Source of the DNA: an uncultured Prevotellaceae bacterium
GTDB lineage: Bacteria; Bacteroidota; Bacteroidia; Bacteroidales; Bacteroidaceae
DNA length: 64,000 nt
Assembly (NCBI GenBank): GCA_900316265.1
Contig: ONCH01000004.1
Location: 1-64,000, forward strand
Reading direction: 5' to 3'
Shown here: piece by piece, positions 23,502 to 32,894 of the stretch
How the letters are laid out: each line of letters starts with the position of its first letter
Position numbering within the stretch: the stretch's first letter is position 1
Notes under the pieces: model-generated
The model's database searches: none
Seen by the model: only the letters and a program-made list of their open reading frames with translations
What the model was told of the DNA's origin: nothing
Made by a program: the position numbers and the translations under genes

Positions 23502-24671
23502 GTGAGGGTGCTGAGACAGATTTACGCGTTGTCGCTGAGGGAGTGCAAAATCTTCCTTCGCAATCCTATCTATGCTTTCTGTATGGTGGCATTCCCCTTG
23601 GCAGTCATCTTCTTCTTCACCAGTCTTCTAGAGCAAGGTCAGCCGCAGGAGATGCCTGTGGGTGTCGTCGATTTGGACAATACATCGACAACACGTACCT
23701 TGATTCGTACGCTGGATGCTTTCCAAAGTTGCGAAGTGGTGGCACACTATGCAACACCAGCCGAGGCTCGCGAAGCCATTGAGAACAACAAGATTTACGG
23801 TTTCCTGTATATCCCTGAGGGTACTACAGAGAAACTCATTGCCAGCCGTCAGCCTAAGATTTCCTTCTACTATACGATGACGACCATCATGTCAGGCTCC
23901 TTGGTTTATCGTGACATGAAGACCGTTGCCACGTTAGGTTCGGCGGCATTGGGTATGGCAACGATGCGTGCTAAGGGACTCACTGACAAGCAAATCAAGA
24001 CGTTGATGCAACCCATTGCCATTGATTTGCATCAGATTGGCAATCCGACGACAGACTATAATGCATACCTGACTACCGTTATGGTACCAGGAATCCTGAT
24101 GCTGTTTATCTTCTTGATCACTGCCTATGCCATCGGTACTGAGCTGAAGTTTAACCGCGGCAAGCAACTGGTGGAGATGGGTGAGCCGCATATCTGGGTG
24201 TCGCTCATCGGAAAGTTCCTGCCACATACGTTGGTATGGCTCACCATCACCTTCTTTTATTCGTTCTATGTCTTTGGCATCATGGGGTTCCCGCATCCTG
24301 GTGGTGTACTCAGAATCGTTCTGCTCAACGTGTTGATGGTACTCTCGTCACAGGGCTTCGGACTCTTTGCCTTTGGACTGATGCCGTCGTTGCGCATGTC
24401 CATGAGTGTCTGTTCGCTGTGGGCAGTGCTCAGTATTTCTATGGCAGGCTCGGCATTTCCGTTGATAGGTATGGACGGTCCCTTGCAGGCTATGGCGTGG
24501 CTGTTCCCCTTGCGCCATTACTTCATGCTCTACCAGATAGGTGTCCTCAACGACTATCCCATCCTTGATGCATGGTTCCATATTGCGGCACTCGTAGCCT
24601 TCATCCTGTTGCCTATCATGGTGGCAGGAAAGATTAAGAATGCCATGTTAAACTACGTTTACATACCATGA
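23502..24671 (+). CDS. ABC-2 type transporter permease (first of two)
   Basis: 389 residues starting with GTG at 23502 (no nearer ATG fits the N-terminal helix). Membrane helix at 20-40 (IYAFCMVAFPLAVIFFFTSLL), a periplasmic domain of about 150 residues (PVGVVDLDNTSTTRTLIRTLDAF, YTMTTIMSGSLVYRDMKTVA), then five helices at the end with PGILMLFIFLITAYAIGTELKFNRGKQLVE and FPLRHYFMLYQIGVL. This is the ABC2_membrane_3/YhhJ architecture. The end overlaps the next permease ATG by four bases. Neither permease carries an ATPase domain, and none is encoded beside them. Confidence 0.9.
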   Translation: MRVLRQIYALSLRECKIFLRNPIYAFCMVAFPLAVIFFFTSLLEQGQPQEMPVGVVDLDNTSTTRTLIRTLDAFQSCEVVAHYATPAEAREAIENNKIYGFLYIPEGTTEKLIASRQPKISFYYTMTTIMSGSLVYRDMKTVATLGSAALGMATMRAKGLTDKQIKTLMQPIAIDLHQIGNPTTDYNAYLTTVMVPGILMLFIFLITAYAIGTELKFNRGKQLVEMGEPHIWVSLIGKFLPHTLVWLTITFFYSFYVFGIMGFPHPGGVLRIVLLNVLMVLSSQGFGLFAFGLMPSLRMSMSVCSLWAVLSISMAGSAFPLIGMDGPLQAMAWLFPLRHYFMLYQIGVLNDYPILDAWFHIAALVAFILLPIMVAGKIKNAMLNYVYIP

Positions 24672-25882
24672 AGCAGCAGGGAATATTACATACTATCGCA
24701 GATGGCGTACGTGATGCCTGTCACATCTGGTACGACGAGCTTCGTTTGGTGCTGAAAGACGAGGGTGTTCTCATTTTCTTCGTCATCGTACCGCTGATTT
24801 ACCCACTGCTCTACTCGTGGATATATAATAATGAGACTGTGCGCGAGGTGCCTGTTGTCGTTGTCGATGACAGCCATTCAGCTATGAGTCGACAGTTTAT
24901 CCGCATGTGCGACGCCTCGCCGGATGTACAGATCAAATACTATGCCTCAGACATCGATGAAGCTCAGATGCTGGTAGGCCGACAGATTGTAAAGGCTATC
25001 TACCGCATTCCTGCCGACTTCGAGAGCAACCTGATGCGTATGCAGCAGTCGGTGGTCAGCGTCTATTGCGACATGAGTCTGATGCTGACCTACAAAGCGG
25101 CCTACCAGACGGCGTTGGCGGTATCTCAGACCATGAATAAGGAGATTCAAATCCAGTTGGCAGGCCATTATACCAAGCGCGAGGAACAGATACAGGCTGC
25201 TCCGCTGCAGTGCGACGATGTGGCATTATACAATCCTGGTGGGGGCTATGGCTCTGCAGTGTTGCCCGCTGTGCTAATGCTTATCCTGCAACAGACACTG
25301 GTGTTAGGCATCGGAATGGCGGCAGGTACAGCCCGTGAGACCAACCGTTTCAGCGACCTCGTGCCCATCCAGCGCCACTATCACGGCACCTTCCGCATTG
25401 TCTTGGGCAAGGCGATGGTCTATTTCATGATTTATGCCGTTATGGGTACCTGGTTGACAGTCGTCGTGCCCCGTATCTTCAACTTCCCGCATCTGGCCCA
25501 ATGGTATAATCTGCTTATGTTGATGTTGCCCTATACACTGGCATGCATTTTCTTCGGTATTACCGTGAGTTGTCTGGTTCGTTACCGTGAGAATGTCATG
25601 CTGCTCATGGTCTTTGTCTCCATACCGCTGTTGTTCCTTAGTGGTGCCTCGTGGCCACAGTCTGCCATCCCAGGCTTCTGGCAAGGCATCTCATGGCTGT
25701 TCCCCTCTACCTTCGGTGTACGAGCCTATGTCCGTCTGAACTCTATGGGTGGTTCTATTGGCGATGTCCTGACAGAGTACCAGATTCTCTGGCTCCACGT
25801 ACTGATTTATTTCGTCATTGCCTGTCTGGTCTATCGTCGCCAGATTCAGCTTGCCTGCCACCACGCTGAAGAAACTGTGTAA
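24668..25882 (+). CDS. ABC-2 type transporter permease (second of two)
   Basis: 404 residues, paralogous in layout to the gene before it: a first helix (VLIFFVIVPLIYPLLYSWIY), a periplasmic domain (REVPVVVVDDSHSAMSRQFI, VKAIYRIPADFESNLMRMQQ, VYCDMSLMLTYKAAYQTALA), then five or six helices with RFSDLVPIQRHYHGTFRIVLG and GISWLFPSTFGVRAYVRLNSMG. The two permeases probably form the heterodimeric membrane part of the TolC/HlyD exporter. The ATG overlaps the preceding stop (ATGA). Ends the operon. Confidence 0.9.
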   Translation: MKQQGILHTIADGVRDACHIWYDELRLVLKDEGVLIFFVIVPLIYPLLYSWIYNNETVREVPVVVVDDSHSAMSRQFIRMCDASPDVQIKYYASDIDEAQMLVGRQIVKAIYRIPADFESNLMRMQQSVVSVYCDMSLMLTYKAAYQTALAVSQTMNKEIQIQLAGHYTKREEQIQAAPLQCDDVALYNPGGGYGSAVLPAVLMLILQQTLVLGIGMAAGTARETNRFSDLVPIQRHYHGTFRIVLGKAMVYFMIYAVMGTWLTVVVPRIFNFPHLAQWYNLLMLMLPYTLACIFFGITVSCLVRYRENVMLLMVFVSIPLLFLSGASWPQSAIPGFWQGISWLFPSTFGVRAYVRLNSMGGSIGDVLTEYQILWLHVLIYFVIACLVYRRQIQLACHHAEETV

Positions 25883-25940
25883 TAAAGACAAATAATGCGG
25901 AATTATTCTTGAATATCAGAAAAGAGAGTTAACTTTGTTA

Positions 25941-26251
25941 CTATTCATCAAAATGAATTATTGCAGAGGCATGTGGCTCATTAGTAATAAGAAACTCAAC
26001 GCCACTACATGGAAAACCTGTCGCTTTCCAATACCCCTGGTATTCCATATTTATTCCCAAATAGTAATGTTTTGTGTTGATTGTCTGCTCTGGCGATTTT
26101 TCTACCATTTTATCGCCTCGTACATATTCTGGGGAACACTAATGCCATCGTCATACAGAGCACCAAAATAAACTATCTCTTCACTGTCCCTTTTTTCAGC
26201 TGACGATGTAATCTCAGCATTCGGTGAAATACCAATTTCCTCTTCAAAGAG
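25941..26251 (-). pseudogene. Remnant of a Sel1-repeat protein, frameshifted
   Basis: On the minus strand, between stops at 26252-26254 and 26102-26104, one frame reads EEIVYFGALYDDGISVPQNM followed by YEAIKW and a stop; this is a clear Sel1 repeat (LGxxYxxGxGVPQNYxEAxKWY). In another frame, from 26108 to 25941, it continues VEKSPEQ...HYYLGINMEYQGYW and ends HFDE. A single frameshift at the TGG/TAG would join the two parts. The upstream part is missing. AT content is higher than in the neighbours. Sel1 proteins are often variable and horizontally exchanged. No other feature is seen in 25883-26327. Confidence 0.65.
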
Positions 26252-26327
26252 TCACTGAGAAAAAACTGAGCTTTTTACTGGTGACCCCCAATATGCAGAA
26301 AATATGCAACAGGGGTTACGCGGCGTC

Positions 26328-26573
26328 CTACGGGACGGGGTCGTAGCCGGAACCTCCCCAGGGATGGCAACGGAGAAGGCGGCGGACAGCAAGCCAGAGA
26401 CCCTTGAAAGGACCGTGCTTGACAATGGCCTGACGAGCATACTCGCTACACGTGGGAGTGAAACGACAGGAAGGAGGAGTCATCGGGGAGATGACGGTCT
26501 GGTAGAAACGGATGGGGGCTACCAACAACATCACCAGAACGGAACGGAGGACACGGAGGAACTTGGCGACCAC
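26328..26573 (-). CDS. yidD: Membrane protein insertion efficiency factor YidD
   Basis: 81 residues with the family signature: [39 protein letters not shown] and [19 protein letters not shown], including the three conserved cysteines. YidD helps YidC-mediated insertion of membrane proteins and is typically encoded next to rnpA, as here, where the gene starts 3 bases after the rnpA stop. Last gene of the M16-metK-DUF4271-hemD-rnpA-yidD series. Confidence 0.96.
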   Translation of the reverse strand: MVAKFLRVLRSVLVMLLVAPIRFYQTVISPMTPPSCRFTPTCSEYARQAIVKHGPFKGLWLAVRRLLRCHPWGGSGYDPVP

Positions 26574-26576
26574 AGA

Positions 26577-26969
26577 TTAGAGCTTTTCGGTGATGCGGCG
26601 GGTGAGATTGGCTACACGCTCGGCAACAGCAGAGGTGGGCAAGAGGGTGTCGGAAGTCCAGACAAAGGCAATGAGTAACTGCTTGTCGGAAGCAAGGGCC
26701 TCGGCAAGCAGTGATTTATGCAGGCGCCACGCCTCGCGCACCTGGCGCTTGACGCGGTTGCGATCGACAGCATGGTGGAAATATTTCTTGGGGACGCTGA
26801 TGAGCATCTGCAGGGGCTCGTCATGTGCGCCACGGGGACGCTGCATGAAGACGGCACGCAAGGGGAAAGCGGCGACGGAGCGGCTGTGGCCGCCACCGAA
26901 GAGCTCGTCGATGAGTCGCAGACTCACCAGGCGCTCACGCTTCCTGAACCCGAATTGTTTTACGACCAC
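26577..26969 (-). CDS. rnpA: Ribonuclease P protein component
   Basis: 130 residues. N-terminal FGFRKRERLVSLRLIDELF, then the strand block FPLRAVFMQRP, and the RNA-binding signature FHHAVDRNRVKRQVREAWRLHK (RNR box). The protein supports the RNase P RNA in tRNA 5' maturation. The start is GTG at 26969, with no ATG in a plausible place nearby. In the middle of the hemD-yidD operon, which is the usual arrangement in Bacteroidota. The plus-strand open frame 26718-27704 across rnpA/hemD is a shadow. Confidence 0.95.
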   Translation of the reverse strand: MVVKQFGFRKRERLVSLRLIDELFGGGHSRSVAAFPLRAVFMQRPRGAHDEPLQMLISVPKKYFHHAVDRNRVKRQVREAWRLHKSLLAEALASDKQLLIAFVWTSDTLLPTSAVAERVANLTRRITEKL

Positions 26970-27002
26970 GAAGTAAACGAATTACACGAAGAATCCAGAG
27001 GA

Positions 27003-27752
27003 TCAGTCCTCGACGGTGAGGAGATAGTGCTGGAGGGCACCGGTCATGGAAGGATACTTCTCAGAGGGGGCCTCGATGTCGAGACGGAGACCGGCGGCAC
27101 GGGCGGCCTGCGCGGTGGTGGGTCCGAAGGTGGCAATGGCTATCTCGCCTTGCTTGAAGTCGGGGAAGTTCTTGATGAGCGACTCGATACCGGAGGGGCT
27201 GAAGAAGACGAGCATGTCGTAGTCGAAGGTCTTGACCTCCTCAGGGGTGAAGTCGTTGCTGACGGTGCGGTACATGACGCACTCGCGGTGGTTGAGCTTC
27301 TTGGAGTCAAGGAGCTGGGCAATGGTGTCGTTGTGGACGTCGCTCATGGGTACGAGATACTTCTCGGTCTTGTGCTTGGCCATGGTGGGCAGCAGGTCGT
27401 CAATCTTACCGGTGGTGCCGAAGAAGACCTTGCGCTTGCGGTACTGCACATATTTCTGGATATACAGCGAGATAGTCTCCGTGACGCAGAAATACTTCAT
27501 ATCCTCAGGAATAGCGACACGCAACTCCTTGGCGAGGGTGAAGAAATGGTCAATGGCATGGCGCGAGGTGAAGACAATGGCGGTGTAGTCCAAGATGTTC
27601 ACCTTCTGGGCACGAAAGTCCTTCGCAGAGATTCCCTCCACCTTGATGAACGGACGGAACACGAGTTCTACGTCGAACTTGGAAGCGATGTCGTAGTAGG
27701 GTGACTTCTCGCTTGACGGTTTAGGTTGTGAAACCAAAATCTTTTTTATCAT
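27003..27752 (-). CDS. hemD: Uroporphyrinogen-III synthase
   Basis: 249 residues, two Rossmann-like lobes. Starts KKILVSQPKPSSEKSPYYDIA, with DYTAIVFTSRHAIDHFF as the first-lobe signature and VFFSPSGIESLIKNFPDF as the second-lobe one, and ends with IATFGPTTAQAARAAGLRLDI, APSEKYPSMTGAL. It closes the hydroxymethylbilane ring with inversion of ring D in heme/siroheme/cobalamin synthesis. It is distant in sequence from E. coli HemD, as in all Bacteroidota, and lies apart from other heme genes. 6 bases from the DUF4271 gene. Confidence 0.92.
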   Translation of the reverse strand: MIKKILVSQPKPSSEKSPYYDIASKFDVELVFRPFIKVEGISAKDFRAQKVNILDYTAIVFTSRHAIDHFFTLAKELRVAIPEDMKYFCVTETISLYIQKYVQYRKRKVFFGTTGKIDDLLPTMAKHKTEKYLVPMSDVHNDTIAQLLDSKKLNHRECVMYRTVSNDFTPEEVKTFDYDMLVFFSPSGIESLIKNFPDFKQGEIAIATFGPTTAQAARAAGLRLDIEAPSEKYPSMTGALQHYLLTVED

Positions 27753-27758
27753 TGTGTC

Positions 27759-28595
27759 CTAAAAATTTATTTTCAAACTATTTGCTGTAATGTACAGAAC
27801 TTTCCACAATGCCAGTAAAGGCACTATTTCGAGCGCACAAAGGTACAAAATAATTTGCAGACCAACGACATTTTGGCGAAAAAAGATGACATAGCACTTA
27901 TAAAATGTCATTAATTTGACCAAAATGAGGCCTATAGCGAAATAAATTTCTACGTTTTGTATAGGAACATTGAGATATGGACCCATGAGAATGGCGGGGT
28001 ATGCCAGGAGGCCTTCCAAGGAGATAAGGAACGAAAGGGACCTGATCCATTGTCCGTTTCTTTTACCATCGAAGAACACCCAATTGACGAACGAGTACAA
28101 CCACACCTTCAGCACGAGATAGAGCAGGAAGATGGCACAGAAGATGGCGATGAGGTAGTACTGCGAGTCGAGAATATAGGTGTCGCCGATATAGTGGAGG
28201 GCATAGAAATAATAGAGCGTGGCAAAGAGGACGCTGGTGAGGAAGACGATGAACCCTTGGAAGCGCACCTCGGTGAGCGTGTCCCTGACGGTGGTGGTGC
28301 CATCGAGCGGTGGACGGAAGAAGTTCTTGACCTGACGGGTGAAGAAGCCTCGGATATTGGAATAGGCAATGAACGCCAGGATGGTGAGCGCCAGCAAGAG
28401 CGTGGTGAGGGTATCGTCGGTGCGCACGCTGTAGGGGACGGGCTCGCCTGCCACACCAGCACGCCCAGCGGGCAATTCAGGGTGAAGGAGGGAGTCTTTA
28501 GAAAAGAATCCCTCCTTATAGTACAGGGGAAGTTCCACGATGGATGCTTCCTTCACCGGTTCCTGTAACAGAAATATGCTGTCTGACGGTGTCAA
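27759..28595 (-). CDS. DUF4271 multi-spanning membrane protein
   Basis: 278 residues. A non-helical N-terminal part (1-65, PVKEASIVELPLYYKEGFFSKD), then about seven membrane helices: LTTLLLALTILAFIAYSNI, QGFIVFLTSVLFATLYYFYAL, YLIAIFCAIFLLYLVLKVWLY, SLEGLLAYPAILMGPYLNV and others. Matches DUF4271, a Bacteroidota-specific family nearly always located between metK and hemD. No reaction is known; residues between helices 4 and 5 (VFFDGKRNGQWIRSLSFLIS) are the best conserved. Four bases from metK. Confidence 0.88.
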   Translation of the reverse strand: MTPSDSIFLLQEPVKEASIVELPLYYKEGFFSKDSLLHPELPAGRAGVAGEPVPYSVRTDDTLTTLLLALTILAFIAYSNIRGFFTRQVKNFFRPPLDGTTTVRDTLTEVRFQGFIVFLTSVLFATLYYFYALHYIGDTYILDSQYYLIAIFCAIFLLYLVLKVWLYSFVNWVFFDGKRNGQWIRSLSFLISLEGLLAYPAILMGPYLNVPIQNVEIYFAIGLILVKLMTFYKCYVIFFRQNVVGLQIILYLCALEIVPLLALWKVLYITANSLKINF

Positions 28596-28598
28596 TGC

Positions 28599-29858
28599 TT
28601 ACAATGCAAAGGCTTTCTTGATATCCTCTACTCTATCCAGCTTCTCCCACGTGAAGAGCTCGACATCGATGGTCTTCGTCTCGTGGTAGCGGCTGGTGAA
28701 GGTCTTCTTCACCACCTCGCACTGGCGACCCATGTGTCCGTAGGCTGCGGTCTCCAGGTACATGGGCTGGCGCAGCTTCAGCGAGCGCTCGATGGCCTTG
28801 GGGCGCAGGTCGAAGAGTTCTTCAATCTTCTTGGCAATCTCGCCATCGGTCATCTGGACATGTGAGCGGCCATAGGTATTGACGTAGATGTTCATGGGCT
28901 TGGCGACGCCGATGGCGTAGCTGATCTGCACGAGCATCTCGTCGGCAACACCTGCAGCCACCATGTTCTTGGCGATATGGCGGGCAGCGTAGGCAGCACT
29001 GCGGTCCACCTTGCTGGAGTCCTTGCCAGAGAAGGCGCCACCACCGTGGGCTCCCTTGCCACCATAGGTATCGACAATGATTTTACGACCCGTCAGGCCG
29101 GTATCGCCATGAGGGCCACCGATGACAAACTTGCCGGTGGGGTTGACGAAGTATTTGATGTCGCTACCGAACAGCGACAACACACTGGCTGAGTGGATCT
29201 TCTCCTTGACACGCGGAATGAGGATGTTGATGACGTCCTCGCGAATCTTGGCGAGCATGCGTTCGTCGTCGCTGTCGAACTCGTCGTGCTGCGTAGAGAC
29301 GACGATGGTATCGATGCGCTCGGGAATGCCTGCATCGCTATACTGGATGGTGACCTGACTCTTAGCGTCAGGACGCAGATAGGTCATCACCTTACCCTCC
29401 TTGCGGATCTCTGCGAGGGTGCGCATGATGAGATGTGCCAGGTCGAGAGACACGGGCATGAGATTCTCGGTCTCGTTGGTGGCATAGCCGAACATCATGC
29501 CCTGGTCACCAGCGCCCTGCTCGTCCTCGTCGCCATTATCGACACCGCGGTTGATGTCCTCGCTCTGCTCATGGATAGCAGTGAGGATACCGCAGGAGTT
29601 GCCGTCGAACTGGTATTCGGCCTTGGTATAGCCTATCTTCTTAATCGTGTTACGTGCAATGGTCTGCAGGTCGATATACACATCACTGCGTACCTCGCCC
29701 ATCAACACCACCTGTCCGGTAGTGACAAACGACTCGCAAGCCACACGGGCCTTGTCGTCGTAAGCCAGGAACTGGTCGAGAATGGCGTCGCTAATCTGGT
29801 CGGCCACCTTGTCGGGATGGCCTTCTGATACTGATTCTGATGAAAATAAATAACTCAT
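28599..29858 (-). CDS. metK: S-adenosylmethionine synthetase (methionine adenosyltransferase)
   Basis: 419 residues. Signatures: [20 protein letters not shown], then [36 protein letters not shown] and [20 protein letters not shown], with the ATP- and methionine-binding Asp, Lys and His residues present. Makes SAM from methionine and ATP. About 35 residues longer than the E. coli enzyme through an insertion typical for Bacteroidota. Follows the M16 peptidase gene by 11 bases. It is a consumer of methionine, but it is 18 kb from the sulfur locus and not linked to it. Confidence 0.97.
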   Translation of the reverse strand: MSYLFSSESVSEGHPDKVADQISDAILDQFLAYDDKARVACESFVTTGQVVLMGEVRSDVYIDLQTIARNTIKKIGYTKAEYQFDGNSCGILTAIHEQSEDINRGVDNGDEDEQGAGDQGMMFGYATNETENLMPVSLDLAHLIMRTLAEIRKEGKVMTYLRPDAKSQVTIQYSDAGIPERIDTIVVSTQHDEFDSDDERMLAKIREDVINILIPRVKEKIHSASVLSLFGSDIKYFVNPTGKFVIGGPHGDTGLTGRKIIVDTYGGKGAHGGGAFSGKDSSKVDRSAAYAARHIAKNMVAAGVADEMLVQISYAIGVAKPMNIYVNTYGRSHVQMTDGEIAKKIEELFDLRPKAIERSLKLRQPMYLETAAYGHMGRQCEVVKKTFTSRYHETKTIDVELFTWEKLDRVEDIKKAFAL

Positions 29859-29869
29859 AATTTCGAAAT

Positions 29870-32710
29870 TTATTGAGCTTCCGGCAACATGATGACTTCG
29901 GTGTGATTACCGCTCTTGAGAAGCTTGTTCAGGAAGTCGCGGACGTTATCGGTGGTCAGCGACTCGACAGTCTTCTTATAGTCGGTGAAGAAGTCAACAC
30001 CATATTCCTTATAGGCGGTGATGGTGTTAATCCAGAAGTTGTTCTTCTTGGCGTCCACGTCAATCTGCTTGAGCATGTACTCCTTGGTCTTAGCCAGCTG
30101 GTCGGCATCGATGGCCTTCTGCATCTTGGCAATGCCTTCGTGCAACAGGCGGATGGCAATCTCCTGCTTGTCGGGGTTCATGGGGCAGTAGCCCTGCAGG
30201 GTAGCCTTAGGCTGGTGGGTGCCGAGGTTGAAGTTACCGGCAGCGCCACAAGAGTAGGCAGCGCTCTCGTCCTCGCGGATGGTCTTCAGATAGATCATAG
30301 AGAGAATCTGACCAACGGCATCCAGCTTCACGGAGTTCTCCAGGGTGTAAGGCATATCGGCGTACCAGTACTCCATAGCGATGGCCTTGGGAGACTCGGT
30401 CTTCACCTTGAAGTTGTTGACTACCTCGCCCTTGGCAAGGGTCATAATCTCCTTGAAGTCCTCAGCCTTCTGCTTGGTAGCGGGCAGCGAAGCGATGTAC
30501 TGCTCAATGAGCGGACGGAGGGTCTGCTCGTCGAAGTTACCAGCGAAGACGAAGGTGAACTGGGCAGCATTCTTATAGCGGTCCTTGGCAATCTCCAGGA
30601 TGCGGTCGTAGTTGATGTCCTTCAAGTCCTCCACCTGGATGTTGGCGAAGCGGGGGTTGTGAGAATACAGCGTGAGGCTCAGTGAGTCAGAGAAGACGGC
30701 CTGCGGGTTCAGGTTCTTGTTCTTCAGTGCCATCTCCAGCGAAGTCATGAGGTTCTGGAACTGCTTCTCGTCCTTGTTGATGGCAGTGAAGTAGAGGTAC
30801 TGCATCTGCATCATGGTCTCGATGTCCTTCGGCGTAGAGTGCGCGGTGATGTACTGACGGGTGTTGCCCAGTGAAGCGTCGGCGTTGACCTCCTTACCAG
30901 CCAGTGCCTTGGTGAGCTCGTTGCTGGAGAAGTTGCCGATACCGCTAAGACCGATGACCTGGTCGAAGACCTTCAGGTTGGTATAGTCGGCAGGACCATA
31001 CAATGACTTGCCACCCCATGAAGAGGCCTGCATCTGAATCTCGTCGTCCTTGAAGTCGGTCTTCTTCAGGATAACAGTAGCACCGTTGGAGAGTGTGAGC
31101 TCCTTATAGCCAAAGACCTTGTTCTCGGTCTCCTTGACAATCTTACCGGCCTTGATCTTGGTGACATCCACCAGTGGCTCGTCCTTGACATTGTCAACGT
31201 ATGCCTCAATCTTCTCAGCACGGGCAGCAGCAATGGCAGCGGCCATGTCCTGCTCGGTGGGATAGACCTTGCCTTCCTTCTCCTGTGCCCACTCCATGAC
31301 TACGAGGTTGGTGTCAGAAACGGCAATCAGTTCGGGAACAAGCTGGTTGACGGCAGCTACGGGGATGTTGGGTGTAATCTGCTGCATCAGCTGATAGAAC
31401 ACGTCCAATGGGGGAATAGGCTCGTTAGAGAGGTAGTGGTCGCGATACTCGTCGCCAAACTCGGCATTCTTGCGCTTGTCGCGGTTGGTGTACTGCTTCT
31501 CCAAGGCGCTCATGTAGTCGGCCTGTGCACGGGCATACTCCGTAGCGGTGAAGCCGAACTCGCGGGCGCGCTTTGCCTCACGATAGAGGGTCTGCAGGGT
31601 CTGCATGTCCTTGCCCTCCTTGGGCACACCGATGAGCTCGAAGCAGTCCTTGGTCTTCGACAGCAGGTACTGGTCGTCGTCAGCGTAAGCCTGGAAGAAG
31701 GGGCAGTTCTCCTCCTGTGTCATCTCGTTCAGACGGAGGCTCATCATGCGAGAAATGACATTGGTCATATAGCTCTGCACGAGATAGCCGATATTGCCTT
31801 TCTCCTCATCGGGAATGGCATCGTGCTTCATCATAATCATCACCTGGCTCATCTGCATCTCCTTGTCCTTGTCGAAGATATAGATGGCCTCGTTGTTGTC
31901 GGCAACAGGCTCGGCAATCACCTTCGGTGCATTGGGGTCAACCTTGATGCCAGCGAAGAGCTCCTTGATCTTAGCCTCCATGTGGTCTACATCGACATCG
32001 CCAACGACGATGATGGCCTGATTGTCAGGACGATACCACTTATGATAGTAGGCGCGCAGGGTAGCGGGCTTGAAGCTGTCGATGACAGACATCAGACCGA
32101 TAGGCATACGCAGACCGTACTTGGAACCAGGGTACATCTTGGGCAGCGAACGGGTAATCATGCGCTGTGAAGGACCTTCGCCCAGGCGCCACTCGTTGTG
32201 TACGACGTCGCGCTCCTTGTCAATCTCCTCAGCCTCCAGAAGCAGACCGTTAGACCAGTCCTTCAGGATGAGCAGACAAGAGTCGAGGGCAGTAGCGCGC
32301 TTGGTGGGCACGTCGCAGACACGGTAAACGGTCTGGTCGATGCTGGTATAGGCGTTCAGGTCAGAACCGAACTCAACACCCAGCGAACGGGTATAGTCGA
32401 TAATGCCCTTACCCTCTGGCTTTGAGGGGAAGTGCTCCGAGCCATTGAAAGCCATGTGCTCCAAGAAGTGTGCCAAGCCACGCTGGCTCTCATCTTCGTT
32501 GATAGAACCTACGCGCTGGGCAATGTAGAAGTTTGCCACATGCTCAGGATACTCGTTGTGACGAATGTAATAAGTCAGTCCGTTGTCCAGCTTACCCATG
32601 CGAACGGCGGGATCTACTGGGATTGGCGGCATCTGCATTTCCTGTGCCACCATGACTGCGCTGCACACGAGGGTGAGGGCAGCCACAAAAATTCTTTTCA
32701 GTTTCATCAT
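29870..32710 (-). CDS. M16-family (insulinase/pitrilysin-like) zinc protease, secreted
   Basis: About 946 residues from ATG 32710 (or 32707), just before the signal peptide [20 protein letters not shown]; the longer frame to 32788 includes the promoter at 32754-32763. The inverted zinc motif is [18 protein letters not shown] with the third ligand about 75 residues later in [10 protein letters not shown] second, inactive M16 half follows (about 510-900). M16 proteases of this size in Bacteroidota act in the periplasm on peptides. It heads the metK/DUF4271/hemD operon, an association of unclear meaning. Confidence 0.93.
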   Translation of the reverse strand: MMKLKRIFVAALTLVCSAVMVAQEMQMPPIPVDPAVRMGKLDNGLTYYIRHNEYPEHVANFYIAQRVGSINEDESQRGLAHFLEHMAFNGSEHFPSKPEGKGIIDYTRSLGVEFGSDLNAYTSIDQTVYRVCDVPTKRATALDSCLLILKDWSNGLLLEAEEIDKERDVVHNEWRLGEGPSQRMITRSLPKMYPGSKYGLRMPIGLMSVIDSFKPATLRAYYHKWYRPDNQAIIVVGDVDVDHMEAKIKELFAGIKVDPNAPKVIAEPVADNNEAIYIFDKDKEMQMSQVMIMMKHDAIPDEEKGNIGYLVQSYMTNVISRMMSLRLNEMTQEENCPFFQAYADDDQYLLSKTKDCFELIGVPKEGKDMQTLQTLYREAKRAREFGFTATEYARAQADYMSALEKQYTNRDKRKNAEFGDEYRDHYLSNEPIPPLDVFYQLMQQITPNIPVAAVNQLVPELIAVSDTNLVVMEWAQEKEGKVYPTEQDMAAAIAAARAEKIEAYVDNVKDEPLVDVTKIKAGKIVKETENKVFGYKELTLSNGATVILKKTDFKDDEIQMQASSWGGKSLYGPADYTNLKVFDQVIGLSGIGNFSSNELTKALAGKEVNADASLGNTRQYITAHSTPKDIETMMQMQYLYFTAINKDEKQFQNLMTSLEMALKNKNLNPQAVFSDSLSLTLYSHNPRFANIQVEDLKDINYDRILEIAKDRYKNAAQFTFVFAGNFDEQTLRPLIEQYIASLPATKQKAEDFKEIMTLAKGEVVNNFKVKTESPKAIAMEYWYADMPYTLENSVKLDAVGQILSMIYLKTIREDESAAYSCGAAGNFNLGTHQPKATLQGYCPMNPDKQEIAIRLLHEGIAKMQKAIDADQLAKTKEYMLKQIDVDAKKNNFWINTITAYKEYGVDFFTDYKKTVESLTTDNVRDFLNKLLKSGNHTEVIMLPEAQ

Positions 32711-32753
32711 ATAATTGTTTTGAAATTTGTATCGTCTTAGAGACATTTCAGCT

Positions 32754-32763
32754 CGCAAAGGTA
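32754..32763 (-). promoter_or_regulatory. -7 promoter element of the M16-metK operon
   Basis: TACCTTTGCG on the minus strand, one base off the consensus, 44 bases before the signal-peptide ATG. Confidence 0.6.
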
Positions 32764-32839
32764 GTAATAAATATTGATACGCACGCACGTACCTATATAA
32801 TATTATGCTTTTTTATATTTCTGTAGGGCATAAAAAAAG

Positions 32840-32872
32840 TCCTTTCAGCCACTTTTCACGCAGCTGAAAGGA
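32840..32872 (-). terminator. Terminator after the large TonB receptor
   Basis: TCCTTTCAGC - 13 bases - GCTGAAAGGA, flanked by runs of A on the left and T on the right. On the minus strand it follows the stop of the receptor at 32895 and would end that transcript before the M16 operon; the structure could also work in the other direction. Confidence 0.82.
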
Positions 32873-32894
32873 TTTTTTAGATTTCGCGGACGGA

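Noticed and set aside
26718..27704. 328-codon open frame on the plus strand
   Set aside because: Lies antisense to rnpA and hemD, both firmly identified; Gly/Glu/Val-rich composition is typical of an antisense shadow.
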